Origin: Laccaria trichodermophora
Taxonomy: Eukaryota > Basidiomycota > Agaricomycetes > Agaricales > Hydnangiaceae
Direction: 5' to 3'
NCBI GenBank assembly: GCA_018417955.1
Contig: JACTVC010000024.1
Location: forward strand, 1-64,000
DNA length: 64,000 bases
Positions 1 to 11,699 of this stretch are shown here, one piece after another. The notes below the pieces were generated by a model, which was not told the DNA's origin, did not search any database, and saw nothing but the letters and a program-made list of their open reading frames with translations. Within the stretch, counting starts at the first letter, position 1. Each line of letters begins with the position of its first letter. The translations under genes and the position numbers were made by a program.

Positions 1-475
1 AGAGGAAGAAAGAAAGAGAAGGAGAAAGCAACTTTAAGAACTTGGTGAAGGTTTTTTTGTTATTTACAGATGTGGGTGGTGCAGATAAGGCACAACTGGA
101 GGTCTCAGAGCTGAGAGTGAAGAAGAAGAGGAAGATCAAGAACTTTGTCAACTTGATGGTTATTACAGATGTGGATGGGGTATGCAGATATGGTCAATTG
201 AGAGGAAGAAGAGGAAGATCAAAGCACTTTGTCCACTTGCTGTTAATACAGATGTGGTGGGGTATGCAGATATGGTGCAATTGAGAGAGAAGAGAAAAGA
301 TTAAAGCACTTTGTCAACTTGCTGTTAATGCAGATGTGTATGCAGATATGGTGCAATTTGGAGAGAAGAAGAGAAAGATCAAAGCACTTTGTCACTTTGC
401 TGTTTAATACAAATGTGGGTGGGGTATGCAACTGACAGAGAAGAAGAGAAAGATCAAAGCACTTTGTCAACTCAG
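1..475. repeat. Minisatellite of about 85-95 bp units
   Basis: Five to six diverged tandem units run from the window edge. Each contains a purine-rich segment (GAAGAAGAGAAAGATCAAAG), then CACTTTGTCAACTTGCTGTTA and ACAGATGTGGTGGGGTATGC, and spacing between units is roughly 85-95 bases. Weak open frames on both strands come from the repetition and are not conserved as protein between units. From 476 to 600 I see nothing further. Confidence 0.75.
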
Positions 476-599
476 AGGGTGTTTCAAGGCAGCTAAAGAA
501 TTTCATAGTGCAAACTGTATCTAGAGTGTCAAAGTGGATAATATGCAAGCAACTACTCAGGTAGGTCACAGATGCTATTGATGCCCCTTATTGCTACCT

Positions 600-1060
600 A
601 CATACTGCCAAAACCCCTGGAAATCATTGCAGAATCTTCCAAAATATATATCCCAGACAGCAGAAAAATCACAAGTATTTTTGCTGAAACTAGGACCCCT
701 GACACCCCTACAGACCCAAAAAATATATCCTTACCACATCTGTGTCCCAAAATATATCCTAAGGCCAAGCCAGGGCAAAAATATATTTCTAAGGTGTGAC
801 AGTGACATTTCAGGGTCCCACTCACCAAAAATATATCCTTACTGCATTTCACTTGCAAAATATATTTTGGGGGCGTGAACACGACATTATAATTTTTTGT
901 GTGACATTTCAGGGTCCATGTCTCAAGAATATATTTTAGATTTCAGAGCTTTTTAGGACCCATATATATCTAGAATCTAGATATGGTCCATGACATTTAG
1001 TCCATGTAACTTACGTGGAGTTTGCATGACTAATAGTAGTTGGTAGTGGGTGACTGAAGT
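600..1060. repeat. AAATATATCC word array ending in the ACTTCAGTCACCC-type terminus
   Basis: The word AAAATATATCC and its complement recur about eight times between 640 and 960, separated by unique spacers. The tract ends at 1048-1060 with GGGTGACTGAAGT. The same terminus recurs at 9874-9886, 36110-36122, 41328-41340, 56284-56296 and 62736-62748, each time beside a different word array. I read this as one end of a non-autonomous element; its partner end was not found. Confidence 0.5.
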
Positions 1061-1394
1061 GGTTTATCCAATCAGAGTCATCATGAGGTCTTTACCATCC
1101 CCCATGAGTTCCAGTGGATTCCAAGTGGAATGTCAGAATTCCATGAATTCCAACGGAATCCAGTTGGCTGGAGCCTCAGCCATTCTGGTTTCCAATTCCA
1201 TGGAAATTCCAATGGAATCTGACAGAATCCAGTGGACATTTGGGAGCCTCATGGAACCATTTCCATCGGAATCCATTGGAATTCCAATGGAAAGTACATG
1301 TGATATATTCCAGTCAAATTCCGACAGATTCCGACAGATTCCAATGAATTCCAATATTTGTTGTTTTATATAATATATATAAAAATAAGTGGAT

Positions 1395-1480
1395 GCATAA
1401 GGATTGAGCTCTAGCCTCAGGAAATGTCAAGTGAATTCTGAGCAGCAATATTTCCGCTACACCATATGGCTGTTAGAATT
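1395..1480 (-). other. tRNA-like (pol III promoter) module inside the element
   Basis: On the minus strand an A-box-like TGGTGTAGCGG is followed about 50 bases later by a B-box-like GAGCTCAATCC, then a T-rich stretch. It occupies the same place, between the CAACG-rich tract and the word array, as similar modules in the related elements at 28 and 32.9 kb. It does not fold cleanly into a tRNA by eye, so it is better called SINE-like than a tRNA gene. Confidence 0.4.
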
Positions 1481-1864
1481 CTGGCAACATTTATTGTATA
1501 TACCCATCCTCATGGCCACCTTCCTAAATGAGTCATGGCGTTTTGCTGGCCTCACCATCAGTATCTGTGTTTTTGCTGTCAACCACAACCACAACCACAA
1601 CCACCATCACCATGACCAGCACGATCACCTCCAATCACGCCCCGCCAATGGACAATGACAATGATGGACAACAACACAACAACAACAATGGAACAACACA
1701 CGTCACAATGACAAGGACGGCCACACGTCAATGGACAACAATGATGGACAACGACATGACAATGACAAGTCAGCAATGACAAGGATGGCCACATGTCGAC
1801 GGATGATGAGACGACAGCCACACATCAACGGATGACAAGGACGATGGCCAACGTCAACCGCAAG

Positions 1865-2185
1865 CCTCCTCCCTTTTCCCTCCCCCCTCCCTTTTTCTCT
1901 CCCCCTTCCTATTCCTTCCCCTTCCTGTTCCCTCCCCCTTCCTTTGTCCTCCCCCTTCCCTGTCCCTCCCCTCCCTCTTCCCTCTCCCTTCCTTTTTCCT
2001 CCCCCTTCCCTGTCCCTCTGTTCCCTTTTCTCTCCCCCTTCCCTTTTCCATCCCCCATTCCTTTTCCCTCCCCCTTCCCTTGTCAATCCCCTATTCCTTG
2101 TGCCCCCCCCCCCTTCCTTTTCCCTTTTCCCTTCCCCCTTCCTCATTTCCTGCCCCTTCCTTGCCCATCCCCTCCCTCTCTAGTA
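1865..2185. repeat. Polypyrimidine tract, TTCCCTCCCC repeats
   Basis: About 320 bases are nearly pure C/T on the plus strand, built from variants of TTCCCTCCCCC. A closely related tract ends the pyrimidine part of the element at 28495-28660, and purine versions occur at 10275-10560, 26030-26300 and 31860-32130. Long open frames here (Pro/Ser/Phe-rich, or Glu/Gly/Arg-rich on the other strand) are composition artefacts. Confidence 0.85.
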
Positions 2186-2442
2186 TACACTGTATGTAGT
2201 TAAATATGTTTTGTATTACAATTGAAATACATCATTATTTGATCTAATTCACTTGTGAATTTTATAAGGAGGTCTGAATTTCTGACTTCAATAAATACAG
2301 CTCAGTCACCTGACCTCTAGCTCAGTGCTGAACCTTCCTGTCTGATCAGAGCATGTGGGGGAGGGTAAAGTACTGAAGACCTGTACAACCTCATGACCAA
2401 CCAGCATCTGAACCACAAGTCAAACATTATTTCAACCCTTCT

Positions 2443-3076
2443 CAATTTTATTGCATAGAAACTATAACTGCCCCATGTGTGTTGTTATTGCATGGACTAA
2501 ATTTGACAAGGCAGAATCACCAACAAATATTTTAAATTGGTCAGAATCTATCTTTCCAACAGAGGAATCTAGACCAGATTACATTTGCATTGATAAAGCA
2601 TGCCTAGTGCTTCAAACTGCAATAGCCAATGGGAGCTGGGAGTGGATATGGAAAAAGACTACTTGATTCATTGTGGATAGCTACCATTACATTGATCATT
2701 GCACAACTGACTATATCTGTTGTAAATGGTGTAATTCTGCTGCACCTCTCAATAGTTCTGCACCTAATCTGGTTATATCTGCTGTTGATAAAAATGGTCG
2801 ACCATATTTGAAAAGAGCCTTCAATACTCAGTACAGTTCTTAATTTTATAATATATATTTTATAACTTATTGCTTTTGCAGGCTTGTGAACAATTAAATT
2901 CATGGCTTGGTGGATTTGATTCCATCTTGAAAAAAATGACACAAGACTGGTTTCTTCATACTATACTTTTCTATCACACAAGATATGTGATTAGAAAGCA
3001 GGAATTAAGTAAAGATTCTACTGAAGAAGAAGAAGAAGAAGAAGAAGAAGAGGGAACAGTAGATGACTCACTTTAG
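2443..3076 (+). pseudogene. CxC6-region fragment of a KDZ-associated protein (duplicate)
   Basis: Reading through one frame change near 2660, this stretch encodes the same protein segment as 6590-7187: VVIAWTKFDKAESPTNILN, then FPTEESRPDYICIDKAC, then an exon with CEQLNSWLGGFDSILKKMT and a C-terminal Glu-rich tail. In the family (cysteine-cluster proteins found with KDZ transposons) this is the region after the CxC6 cluster. Here the cluster itself is missing, the copy is frameshifted, and it lies wholly inside the element at 1085-3375. It is therefore a carried fragment, not a working gene. Similarity to the 6.6-kb copy is about four residues in five by eye. Confidence 0.65.
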
Positions 3077-3404
3077 AATTACACAAACTAAATGTATATA
3101 CAATATCAATCAAGTATGCTGATCTATCAATGCCATCTGATCAATCTATATTTAAAATCCATCCATAAAATTAGTAAGTGCATGGGAATTTCATTCAGAA
3201 TCCAGCAGAATCCACTGGAATTCCATTCAGAATCCAGTGGAATCCATTGGAATTCCATTCAGAATCTGGTGGAATCCACTGGAATTTGAGATTCCTACCA
3301 TTCTGGTGGACTCCGGATGGAATTCCGACATTCTATGGGAGTCTGCTGGAACTTATGGGGGAGGGTAAAGTACTGGTCATCATCACAACTTGAGTTCCAT
3401 ATGT

Positions 3405-4895
3405 TAACAATGTTGTTAGAGTTGAATGAGCCCTTGAAGCTGCTGGTACTTCGGTTGCACCTCCCAAGCATGCTGTCAAATTATCAACCCCTTCCTTCCT
3501 CCCCCCTGCTTCTACTGTTTCAAGTAGCTGTTCTCATGTCAATTGTGAGCCTGAAGTTGCTGCTGGTCATGAAGATATAAGTGGTGAGGAGAGCAATGAG
3601 GAAGATAGTGATGAGGAAGGTGAGGGTGATGAGGGTGATGAGGATACAGGCCATCCCTTGGTCAAAGGTAATATTTTCTTTTCTTATTGTTTTTTCTAGA
3701 CATTGTTGAGTCTACTGGTGATAATTTCTGGGTTGAAGGTAACATTCTAATTTTGTTTAGTTTCACTTTTTTATCTATTCATTCTTATCTTTTCATAGAT
3801 GTTGATCTTTCTAATTTGGCACCTCCCAAGACACCAGTGCCTGCCAATGGATCTTCACGTTCCACTGGGGGCATTTTGTGTGGGTGTGCCCTTGGAATTC
3901 TTTCAATATAGGTGACTTTGTTGATGATGCACTCCAAGAGGTCAGACCTCTTTCTAATGGTTGCGTTGAGATCACCATTGTCCAACACCCTCCTTCCAAT
4001 GTTGTTATTGAGAACTCCACCTCACATTTGAATGTTAAGTCCCCATGCTTTGAGACATTGGGCCCACTTTTGAAGAAGGTCGCCAAGAGCTATTCCCCTG
4101 TTCACAGTAAGTGTTTGATTAAATTTGAAAATACACAATATAATAAGCTTTCTCATAGACCACAATTATCATGTTTATATTTTGGATAAGAAGCAGTGGT
4201 CTATCATGGGCTGTTATAACATCGTAGTTGAGGATGATGAGGAAGCTATTTGGGAGGAAGATGACATTGGTAAGGTTACATGTATTTTTCTGGTAGGTTT
4301 TCATTGGCTATTTTTTGTTTGAATTTTATCCAAGTTATATTGAGGAAAACTATCCTGAAAAAATGGTTGCTTGTGCAATTCCACCATCCTTTCATCAGTG
4401 CTCAGTCTCTTTAGGTTCTCATTTGGGATCTGTCCCTTGCTCCTTGTCAGTTCCTTCTGATTCTCGTGAACACTCTCAAGCATCATCTGTTAGTACATCT
4501 GAGGTGACTGGTCCTTCAAGGCTTTCTAATGCCAACAAAGCTCTTCTCTTGGGTTATCTTGGCATTGATAGAGATCTTGCCTCTCTGGATAAACCTGGGT
4601 TACAGTCTGCCTATCAGAAATTTAAGGCTATTATAAATGCTACTCCAAAAGTTATGGGCTTGAGCAAAGATGCTGAGTGGAAGTCACAGTTTGATGATGG
4701 AGCTGTCTGGGTTCCTAACATTCTCAACTTCATTCATATCTTCATCACTAAGACTCAGTTCTATGGTGATCTGAAGGGGAAGAGAAAAGCTCCAGACAGT
4801 CCCAAGAAGAATCGTGATAAAGATAAACATGTGGAGCAGAGAAAGCACAAGAAGTCAAGGCAGGCAAGGGATTTGGATGAGGAAGCTTCTGAGTA
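3405..4895 (+). pseudogene. Unrecognised multi-exon gene, acidic then Ser-rich and basic (5' end lost)
   Basis: Several open blocks are joined by good splice signals. One block of about 88 codons ends at a donor near 3668 and is Ala/Pro-rich, then strongly acidic (EESNEEDSDEEGEGDEGDED). Short exons follow near 3700-3737 and 3800-3911, then 3912-4106, then about 4191-4270 (KQWSIMGCYNIVVEDDEEA). The largest, from about 4336 to 4890, is Ser-rich at first, then has an LLGYLGIDRDLASL segment and ends in a lysine-rich stretch (GKRKAPDSPKKNRDKDKH), suggesting a nuclear protein. I do not recognise the family. The start lies beyond the transposon insertion at 3376 or is lost, and a stop sits at 3428-3430, so I treat it as a relic. 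It is directly followed by the CxC5-CxC6 gene. Confidence 0.45.
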
Positions 4896-5017
4896 AGTAG
4901 GACTTGTGACTTTTTTCCTTTTTTTTTCATTTCAGAATATGCATGGGACATGAATGAGCTGATTTGTACAGTAGTTTTACTTTTTTTTTTAGATCCACTT
5001 TGATGTTTGTTACAATG

Positions 5018-7187
5018 GCTATATCTCTTGTATGCCGGCACTGGATTCTTGCCTGGTTCTTCATCTGGTCTTGTCTAGTTTCACCTACATATGCTACCCC
5101 TCCTGTGCAGTGTCCCTTCCAGAATATCCCATTCAGCACTTTTAGTGATGCCATACAATCAATATTTGGGTCCAATGTTTCTTTGGCTACTGTTCTTGCA
5201 GTTTCATACACCTTATTTGAAAATCCAGATCTGTTAAATCTTCATTTTTGTCAACAACAGCAAATATATGGTGATGAATACAAAGTCCAAGTTACAGGAT
5301 GGATAACTGCACTGAGCAATGCACTAGTGGACAAGCTTGGAAATAAGAGAGCTGAAACTTTATTCTGTGAAGAAGAACTTGTGTGAGAGCCAGATCGAAA
5401 GGCAAAAGTTGTACTTATTGCTGGAAAGCTTGACAAGCTAGCTGGGTGTTTGAAACTGTCAACATTTGGTGAGAAGGGAAATTATGAAGGAAAATTACTC
5501 CTCTATAAAATAGCAAAATTGAAGCAGCCTATGTCATTTGTCCAGCTTCATTTGCATGTCAAACCCTAGACTGTAGTCCAAGATCATTGTGTCAATCCAC
5601 CAAGGCTTGTGACATACCATTGGTAACTTTGATCAAAGGGCAGACAGTATACCAACATGTATCTGTGCTCACTGGAAAGTGTCAAAGCTGTAAAACATTG
5701 TATACAGCTGTTCATGAAAGATTTGAAGATCCATCAACTGTTCAAAATACTTTAAAATGAGTCTATATCAACTCAGCCAAATATTAATTAATCTGGGCAG
5801 ATTGTCTATTTGCAACAGAAGTCATAAATGCTGTGTATAACTTTCATGCTTCAGCATCTGCATTTGCAGAGTACTGGAATAATACACATGGAACCAAAGA
5901 ACTTTTGGAATTAATAGAGCTTCTAAGAAACATGCATGTGATGAATGCACTCAAAAATGCAAAGAGACTAGTGATGCAGTTTTAAATAATCCAGCAGCTG
6001 TTGTTGGTGTTGATGCCACAGATGATGATATTCCTGCCTTGGAAGGAGCACCTGAAGGAATGGACATTGATGCACCTCAGGTCCCCTCAGATGATGAGAT
6101 GGATACTGATGATATCCCAAATATAAGAATGGTTGTTCTTAATAGTATAGTTATGGGTCCTCAGGTACATAATTTTAGATTCTATCTACTGAGTGCATTT
6201 TTTTACAACTTTTTTTTAGCACTGTGCATATGACAATTGCACTAAGGATCTCTCCAATGCATGTGGTGGATCACTGTGTGATATACACCACTTAGCTCTT
6301 GGTTCTCAATGCTTTGTTTGTGGTTGTAATAACAGAAGAGTAGAAAGGACACTTGCATGTCAACAGCACCAACCAGAGTGGTGTAAACATGCAATGCACA
6401 GCAAACGCCACAATGGAACTGGAGTCTGCCAGATGTTACAATGCCCTGGTGAGAGTAATCCTTGGGAGCCAAATCACAGAGGACCAAATCCCCAACAACA
6501 TGATGCTCCAAATGCAGAACCACAAGAAGCCCCCAATTACTTCTGTGCAGGTATATTCTATTGTGTTGAAACTATCTGTGCACCTTGTGGTGTTGTTATT
6601 GCTTGGACAAAGTTTGATAAATCAGAATCACCAACAAATATTTTAAACCTCCTAGGAAAAGTTTATCCAACAGAAGAATCAAGACCTGATTATATTTGTA
6701 TTGATAAAGGTTGTCAAGTGTTTGCAACTGCAGCAGCAAATGGAAGTTGGGATATTTGGAAAAAAACTACTCAATTTATTGTGGATGCCTACCACTATAT
6801 CAATCATTGGGTGTTAGACTTTCTATGCCAAAAATATTGTAATCCCTCACCTGGAGATGGATCTGCTCCAAACCTTGTAGTCATGGCATATGATAACAAT
6901 GGTAGAGCATATTTGAAGTGAGCATTCAATCCACAGGTATTTATTACTTTATTTAGATTCAATCTCACCTCAACACTGTATTACATCTAGGTTTGCGAAC
7001 AACTTAATGCATGGCTTGGTGGATATCAAAATCAATTCTCAAATGTATGACACCTGGAAATTTTAACTGGTTTTTACATGCCATGACAAAGTATGTCCTC
7101 CACAAACAAGAGATGAAGAAATCAGATGAAGATGAGGAGGAAAACTTAGGTTTAGATGAAGAAGCTCAAGATGATGAGGATAACTAA
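5018..7187 (+). pseudogene. CxC5-CxC6 cysteine-cluster protein associated with KDZ transposons (broken)
   Basis: This matches the architecture of the stand-alone CxC5/CxC6 proteins found with KDZ transposons in basidiomycetes. The CxC5 part (about 5540-5730) shows CPASFACQTLDCSPRSLC, then CDIPLVTLIKG and VLTGKCQSCKTLYTAVHERF. The CxC6 part (6220-6440) shows CAYDNCTKDLSNACGGSLC, then CFVCGCNNRR and CQMLQC. A conserved tail (IAWTKFDKSESPTNILN, PDYICIDKGCQVF, CEQLNAWLGG) and an acidic end near 7187 follow. An in-frame TGA at 5384-5386, further stops near 5758 and 5790, one at about 6919 and a frameshift near 7045 make it non-functional. Family members probably bind nucleic acid through their cysteine clusters; the exact role is not established. 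It shows where the fragment at 2443-3076 came from. Confidence 0.75.
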
Positions 7188-7319
7188 ATAGTAGTATATT
7201 AGTGTAAATGGACAGTTAACTGAATAGTAGTAAAGAGAAGGATGCAGAAGTGTATATCAGTGTAAATTAACATATACTTGCATTTAAATATAGGTTTTAT
7301 ACCTTATTCTTCTCATATC

Positions 7320-7404
7320 CTGTCCCATTCCAGGGGAATCCCTGTGTATTCCTGTGTATTCCACTGGAATGACTAGATTCCTGCAGGAATAGGTGGGGCA
7401 CTGT
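7320..7404. repeat. Degenerate end of a GCAGGAATTCC-word element
   Basis: The stretch CCCATTCCAGGGGAATCC, then CCACTGGAATGACTAG, then TCCTGCAGGAATAGG and TGGGGCACTG matches the right end of the element at 9961-11570, though the outer bases have decayed (CACTGTGTGTGAGG). No matching left end was found. Between 7405 and 8670 I see no gene or repeat I can support. Confidence 0.5.
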
Positions 7405-8675
7405 GTGTGAGGGGTCAGTATCCCTCTTCTGCATTGTTCCCTATTCAACGTCATCATCTCTTTCATACATTGCTTCCAGAGGTCCTTAGCCACAGGTATA
7501 GTCACTCCATAACTGCATGTAAAAAACATCTTCTTACTATCATCAACTCTTTTACCAAATTGACGTTTGAGCATTGTACTGACGACTCAACTTAAGTCCT
7601 GTTGGAAGAATCGTCTTAAGAAGACAAAGGTCAGTTTTATTCAGAATAACTTGGGAGCTTGTGTCTCCCTTTAGCGCTAATCAATCTCTCCTCTTTTCTT
7701 AGTTAGAAGAGGTTTGATTATACTTTCTGCAGCATTCTGAGAAAGCAAAATTGTCTATGCTTGTGGCTATCCAGGGCATAGTAGACGTTTGTGTAATCAA
7801 ATCTTCTTTCTATCAATTCGATCTCAGACCGTATCCAAGGGTCTTCACACCATTCTGCATTGCGCATATTTACACTCAAGGTGATCTTGTGCTGCTCAAC
7901 TTCATGAGTTTGCCTGACATCTGGCCCATGAAAAGAAAACAAGAGTTCAATGGAAACATAAGTCACAAGGTGAGATGGAGCTGGGGAGGGAGGGGAATGG
8001 GATGTCCTCCTGCATGTCCTCACTCATTTGCTGGCCTGTTCAATCTGTATCACAGAGATACATGGTTGAAAAAAATAAATTGAACCAAGTTATTCAGAAT
8101 TGTGGGGATGTGCTACATCCTGCAGATGGATAAAAAAGGAAATTTTCCTTATCTGTTAAGGCATAGTAAGATTCTTTTCCTCCACTAGACCCATTCTACT
8201 ATATAAGGAGATAAGCTTACAAATAATCTCCCTATTTGGTAACCTCTTTGGGTCTGTCCTTGGCTCTATAACACTCTGCATGTCCCTCACTCTACGTGTG
8301 TCCATTTCTCTGAAAAGGAGCAATTCAACTTTTGCTTATCAAAAGTGCCTTATTTGTGCTCCTTGTAGTTACTACCTCTTTTGTTATCCTCAAGTTCCAT
8401 GAAAATAGCCTTGCAGCTATTATACTTCCCTCATGTCCCTCTGGCTGTGTCTTTCCCTTCAAGTGTAGAGTATGAATGTAATGCAGAACGAATAAATGAT
8501 CTAGATGTACAGAAGGACTTGTAGTAGTAGGGGACCAACATTGGAGAGTTATTATGGCCATTTGCAAGAATGATGGCAGTCCCGCAAAAATAGAATAGTT
8601 TGACAATAGAATAGTTTGACTTCAAAATTTTTAGCATTTTGACAGCATGACAGCATTCACTTCTTGTCTTTCACC

Positions 8676-8972
8676 ATGTTCCATTCGATGGGTAGGCCTC
8701 AAAGGACATCTCCAACAAGCCCAGAGGATGTCAGAGACACAGGGTCAGAGTGTGAAGGTTCTGGTAGTCATGGGTCTGATGATGGCTCAGATAGCGACAC
8801 ATCAAGGTAAGTTCTGATACTTGTTCTCAACTTTCTGACAACACACTTCATCTGTAGCTCTTTGACAGCTTCTTCACAGCCTTGTAGCTATGCAGATCAT
8901 CTCATGGACCACATACTCCTGCCAAAATCAGCAAGGGACAAGATGGCTGCACAAAAAAAGCTACCGCAATGA
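8676..8972 (+). CDS. Small Ser/Asp-rich two-exon reading frame, unrecognised
   Basis: An ATG at 8676 opens a Ser/Gly/Asp-rich frame (GSECEGSGSHGSDDGSDSDT) to a canonical donor (GTAAGT at 8807). An acceptor at 8857 continues it as SLTASSQPCSYADHLMDHIL, then LPKSARDKMAAQKKLPQ and a TGA at 8970-8972. Clean splice signals and frame continuity favour a real gene 5' end. It may be a truncated relic, because nothing downstream continues it before the repeat element at 9134. I do not recognise a domain. Confidence 0.35.
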
Positions 8973-9133
8973 TGGTGAAACCAAGTACATGCTCCTTTTG
9001 TTATTCTTCTTCTTATTCTAACAGAATAGTCTTCACAATAGTCACCAAAACCAAGGCCAAGAACATCATGTACAACTGGCAATATTCCCTGCATCCGAGC
9101 ACACAAAAGAACTGAAGAAACAAGAAGGAACAT

Positions 9134-9829
9134 ATCTATATTGTATATATTCTGTGGCTTATATATCACCACTTTTACCTAAATATATTTTGATGTCCAA
9201 TGTCACACTAAATATATTTCCTCACTGGAATGGACTCCAAATATATTTTTTGTCTGGGATGGACTTGGGATATATTTTGCAGCTAGGTTTGACTAAGGAT
9301 ATATTTCAACCATTAACTCTTCTAGCCCAAAAAGCATGGGAAACCGTTCCCCACCTAAATGTGCACTGTGCCTGACATCAGATGTGGCAGAAAAAAGTGT
9401 AATGCTTTTCTTAATTAGGAAATGGCCCAATAAGGAAATAGTGCACACATCGTCATTAACAATGACAACACCATGCTAGCCATGAACTCTTCTGGACCAA
9501 AAAGTGTGGGAAACAGTTCCCAACCCAAATGCACACTGTCCCTGACATCAGGTGTGGCAGAAAAAAGTGTAACACTTTTCCCAATTAGGAAATAGTGCAC
9601 ACATCAAAGCATATACTACACATGGGTCAAAGCTATTGGTAAATATCTGTCAACAAACATCCCAATGAGGGTTTTCTGCCTACAAAATAATAGGTAAATC
9701 CCCTATCCAGTAAGGAAATATTTTTTGGGGTGTGACACACTAGAAATATATTTAGCAAGACATTGGACATCCAAATATATTTAGGTAAAAGTGGTGATAT
9801 ATAAGCCCCAGAATATATACAATATAGAT
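9134..9829. mobile_element. TIR element with AAATATATTT words and two 170-bp-type units
   Basis: The ends are inverted copies: ATCTATATTGTATATATTCT, then GGCTTATATATCACCACTTT, then ACCTAAATATATTT, matched by the complement reading back from 9829. The imperfect TIR is over 90 bp. Between the ends are about one and a half copies (9320-9600) of the same 170-bp unit that forms the tandem block at 43070-43560. Next to it is GCTATTGGTAAATATCTGTC, which also follows that block in the large palindromic element. No clear target duplication was found. The ACTTCAGTCACCC-type terminus lies just outside, at 9874-9886. Confidence 0.6.
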
Positions 9830-9960
9830 CACCCTGACATTTAGTTCTGTAAGACTAATAGTCAGTTGTCAGTGGGTGACTGAAGTGAAGCAGGCAGTTC
9901 ATTTGGCAAAGAAGCAACACCATGATTAACAACCTCAGCATTGGAGTTGGTGGCATTAGC

Positions 9961-11570
9961 CAGTACTTTACAGTGCCCCACCTATTCCTGCAGGAATCCT
10001 GCAGGAATGGGGTCATTCCAGTGGAATTCCAGGGGAATCCTGCAGGAATAGAGTCATTCCAGTGGAATTCCAGAGGAATTCCTGAGGAATCCAGAGGAAT
10101 CCAGAGGAATTCCACTGGAATAGGACTGGAATCAAGCAGAGTAAGTTTTTTTCAACTCCAACCTTATCCTGATGACTTGGCACTCATATTTCTTTATAAC
10201 ATTCACATGTAAAAGTCATAGATTGAGTTGTAATGTATTTAAAATGTACTACTACACACACTACACAGTTTATCTTAAAGGGAGGGGGTAGGGGAGGGAC
10301 AAGGTGGGGGTGTATTTATATTTTTGAGAGGGACAAGGAAGGGGGAAGAACAAGGGAGGGGAGGGAGGAAGGGGGAAGGACAAGAAGGAGGGAAGGAAGG
10401 AAGGGGGAGGGACAAGGAAGGGGGAGGGACAAGGAAGGGGGAGAGAGGAAAGGGGGGAGGGAGGAAAGGGGGGAGGGAATGGTGGAGCAAAGGGGAAGGG
10501 AGCAAGGGGGAGGGACAAGGAAAGGGGGAAGGAGGAAGGGAATGGTGGAGGGGAGAGGGAGTGTGGCTGGGACCTCGGCCATTGTCGTCCCATGTTGGCG
10601 TCCCATCGTTGTGTCGCATTTCGTTGTCGTCTCCTCGTCGCGTGTTCACGTTTCGTCGTGTGTCCGCGTTTTTGCGTTATTCGTGGGCGTTGTCGTCACC
10701 GTCATCGTGGGCGCTGGTTGTCGTCGTGGGTGGCGTTGGTGTGGACGTGGTGGTTTTGGTAGGCGGTGTGGTGCTGTCGTGTGTCGTGTGGGCGGTGCGT
10801 GGTTTTCGGTGGGTGGCGCGTGGTTTTCAGTGGGCGGCGCGTGTTTTTCGGTGGGCGCTCGTGTTTTTCGGTGGGTGGTGGGATGTTTTCGTGGGCGGGG
10901 TATGGTTTTTGTGGGTGCTGGCGGTGTACGTGGGTGGTGGGCGTCGTTTTTTGCCCGTCGGGTGTCGTTTTGTGTCCGGGGGCGTTGTTTTCGTGGGCGT
11001 TGGGTGTTTTCGTGGGTTACTGCGCTCGTTTCGTGACGTGGCGTTGCCACGTTGTTGTTGAAGGGTGTTGTGGTCGATGTTGGTGGTCGTGGTGGCCATG
11101 GGTGATCGAGGAGCGACGTTGGCGGTGGTGGCTATGGGTGACGGTGATGGCGTGGCGTTGGCGGCGGCGACGAGCATGGTGCTGGTGGTGGAAGAAGAGA
11201 GTGGCCATGTTTGGTGAGCATGTTCACCAAACAAACACTGTTTGTGATCCATTGAAAATAAATAAACTATAATACAGTAACAAATAAATAAAATAAACAG
11301 ATTGGACTGGAATCCCATTCCTGCTCATTCCAGGGAACACCATTCCTGCTCATTCCAGGGAACACCATTCCTGCCCATTCCGGGGAAGACCATTCCGGGG
11401 AACATTCCGGTGTGCATTCCGGAATCCACCGGAATTCCACCGGAATGGAAAACACCAGAATAAACAATTTAGCAGGGCCTTCTGCTAAATTCCATTCCAC
11501 CAGAATCCACCGGAATTCCACCGGAATGACCGGATTCCTGCAGGAATAGGGGGGGCACTGCTAAGACCTC
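9961..11570. mobile_element. Non-autonomous TIR element (signature-1 family), TTCCAGTGGAATTCC/CTGCAG words
   Basis: The left end is CAGTACTTTACAGTGCCCCA and the right end is the inverse of GAGGTCTTAGCAGTGCCCCC. Both lead into arrays of TTCCTGCAGGAAT and TTCCAGTGGAATTCC (9985-10125 and 11310-11548). The flanks share GCATTAGC (9953-9960 and 11571-11578). Inside, in order, are a purine tract of GGGGAGGGA repeats (10275-10560), a long GTCGTTGTCGTC/GGTGGGCG tract (10565-11200), and GTGGCCATG beside a small inverted pair, TTTGGTGAACATG. Open frames of up to 267 codons in the two tracts exist on both strands and are not genes. Confidence 0.75.
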
Positions 11571-11699
11571 GCATTAGCAGAGGGTGTTAATTCTGATGAA
11601 TTTGTTGGTTGACATCTGTGTCATGTGCCAGGTTAAGCAGGTTTCAAAATTTATCATACCCACCTTCAGGGTAGTAAGAGGTCATCAGTTCCCTTTTAG

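Larger units (their letters stand above)
1085..3375. mobile_element. Non-autonomous TIR element (signature-1 family), 8-bp target duplication
   Basis: The left end begins GAGGTCTTTACCATCCCCCA and the right end is the inverse of CAGTACTTTACCCTCCCCCA. Both are followed inward by arrays built on the self-complementary word ATTCCAGTGGAAT (1110-1345 and 3185-3350). The flanks carry an exact 8-bp duplication, GTCATCAT, at 1077-1084 and 3376-3383. Inside are a tRNA-like module (about 1395-1480), a CAACGACAAT-rich tract (1580-1850), a pyrimidine tract (1865-2185) and a fragment of a KDZ-associated gene (2443-3076). A second, different family end (CTGATCAG words, then GGGGGAGGGTAAAGTACTG) lies internally at 2340-2374, so the element is chimeric or holds a truncated nested copy. 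Confidence 0.8.

Noticed and set aside
10233..11061. Open frames of 245-267 codons, Gly/Arg/Glu- then Val/Gly/Trp-rich
   Set aside because: They lie wholly in purine and GTCGTTG tracts, are matched by open frames on the other strand, and do not persist as protein in sister elements.
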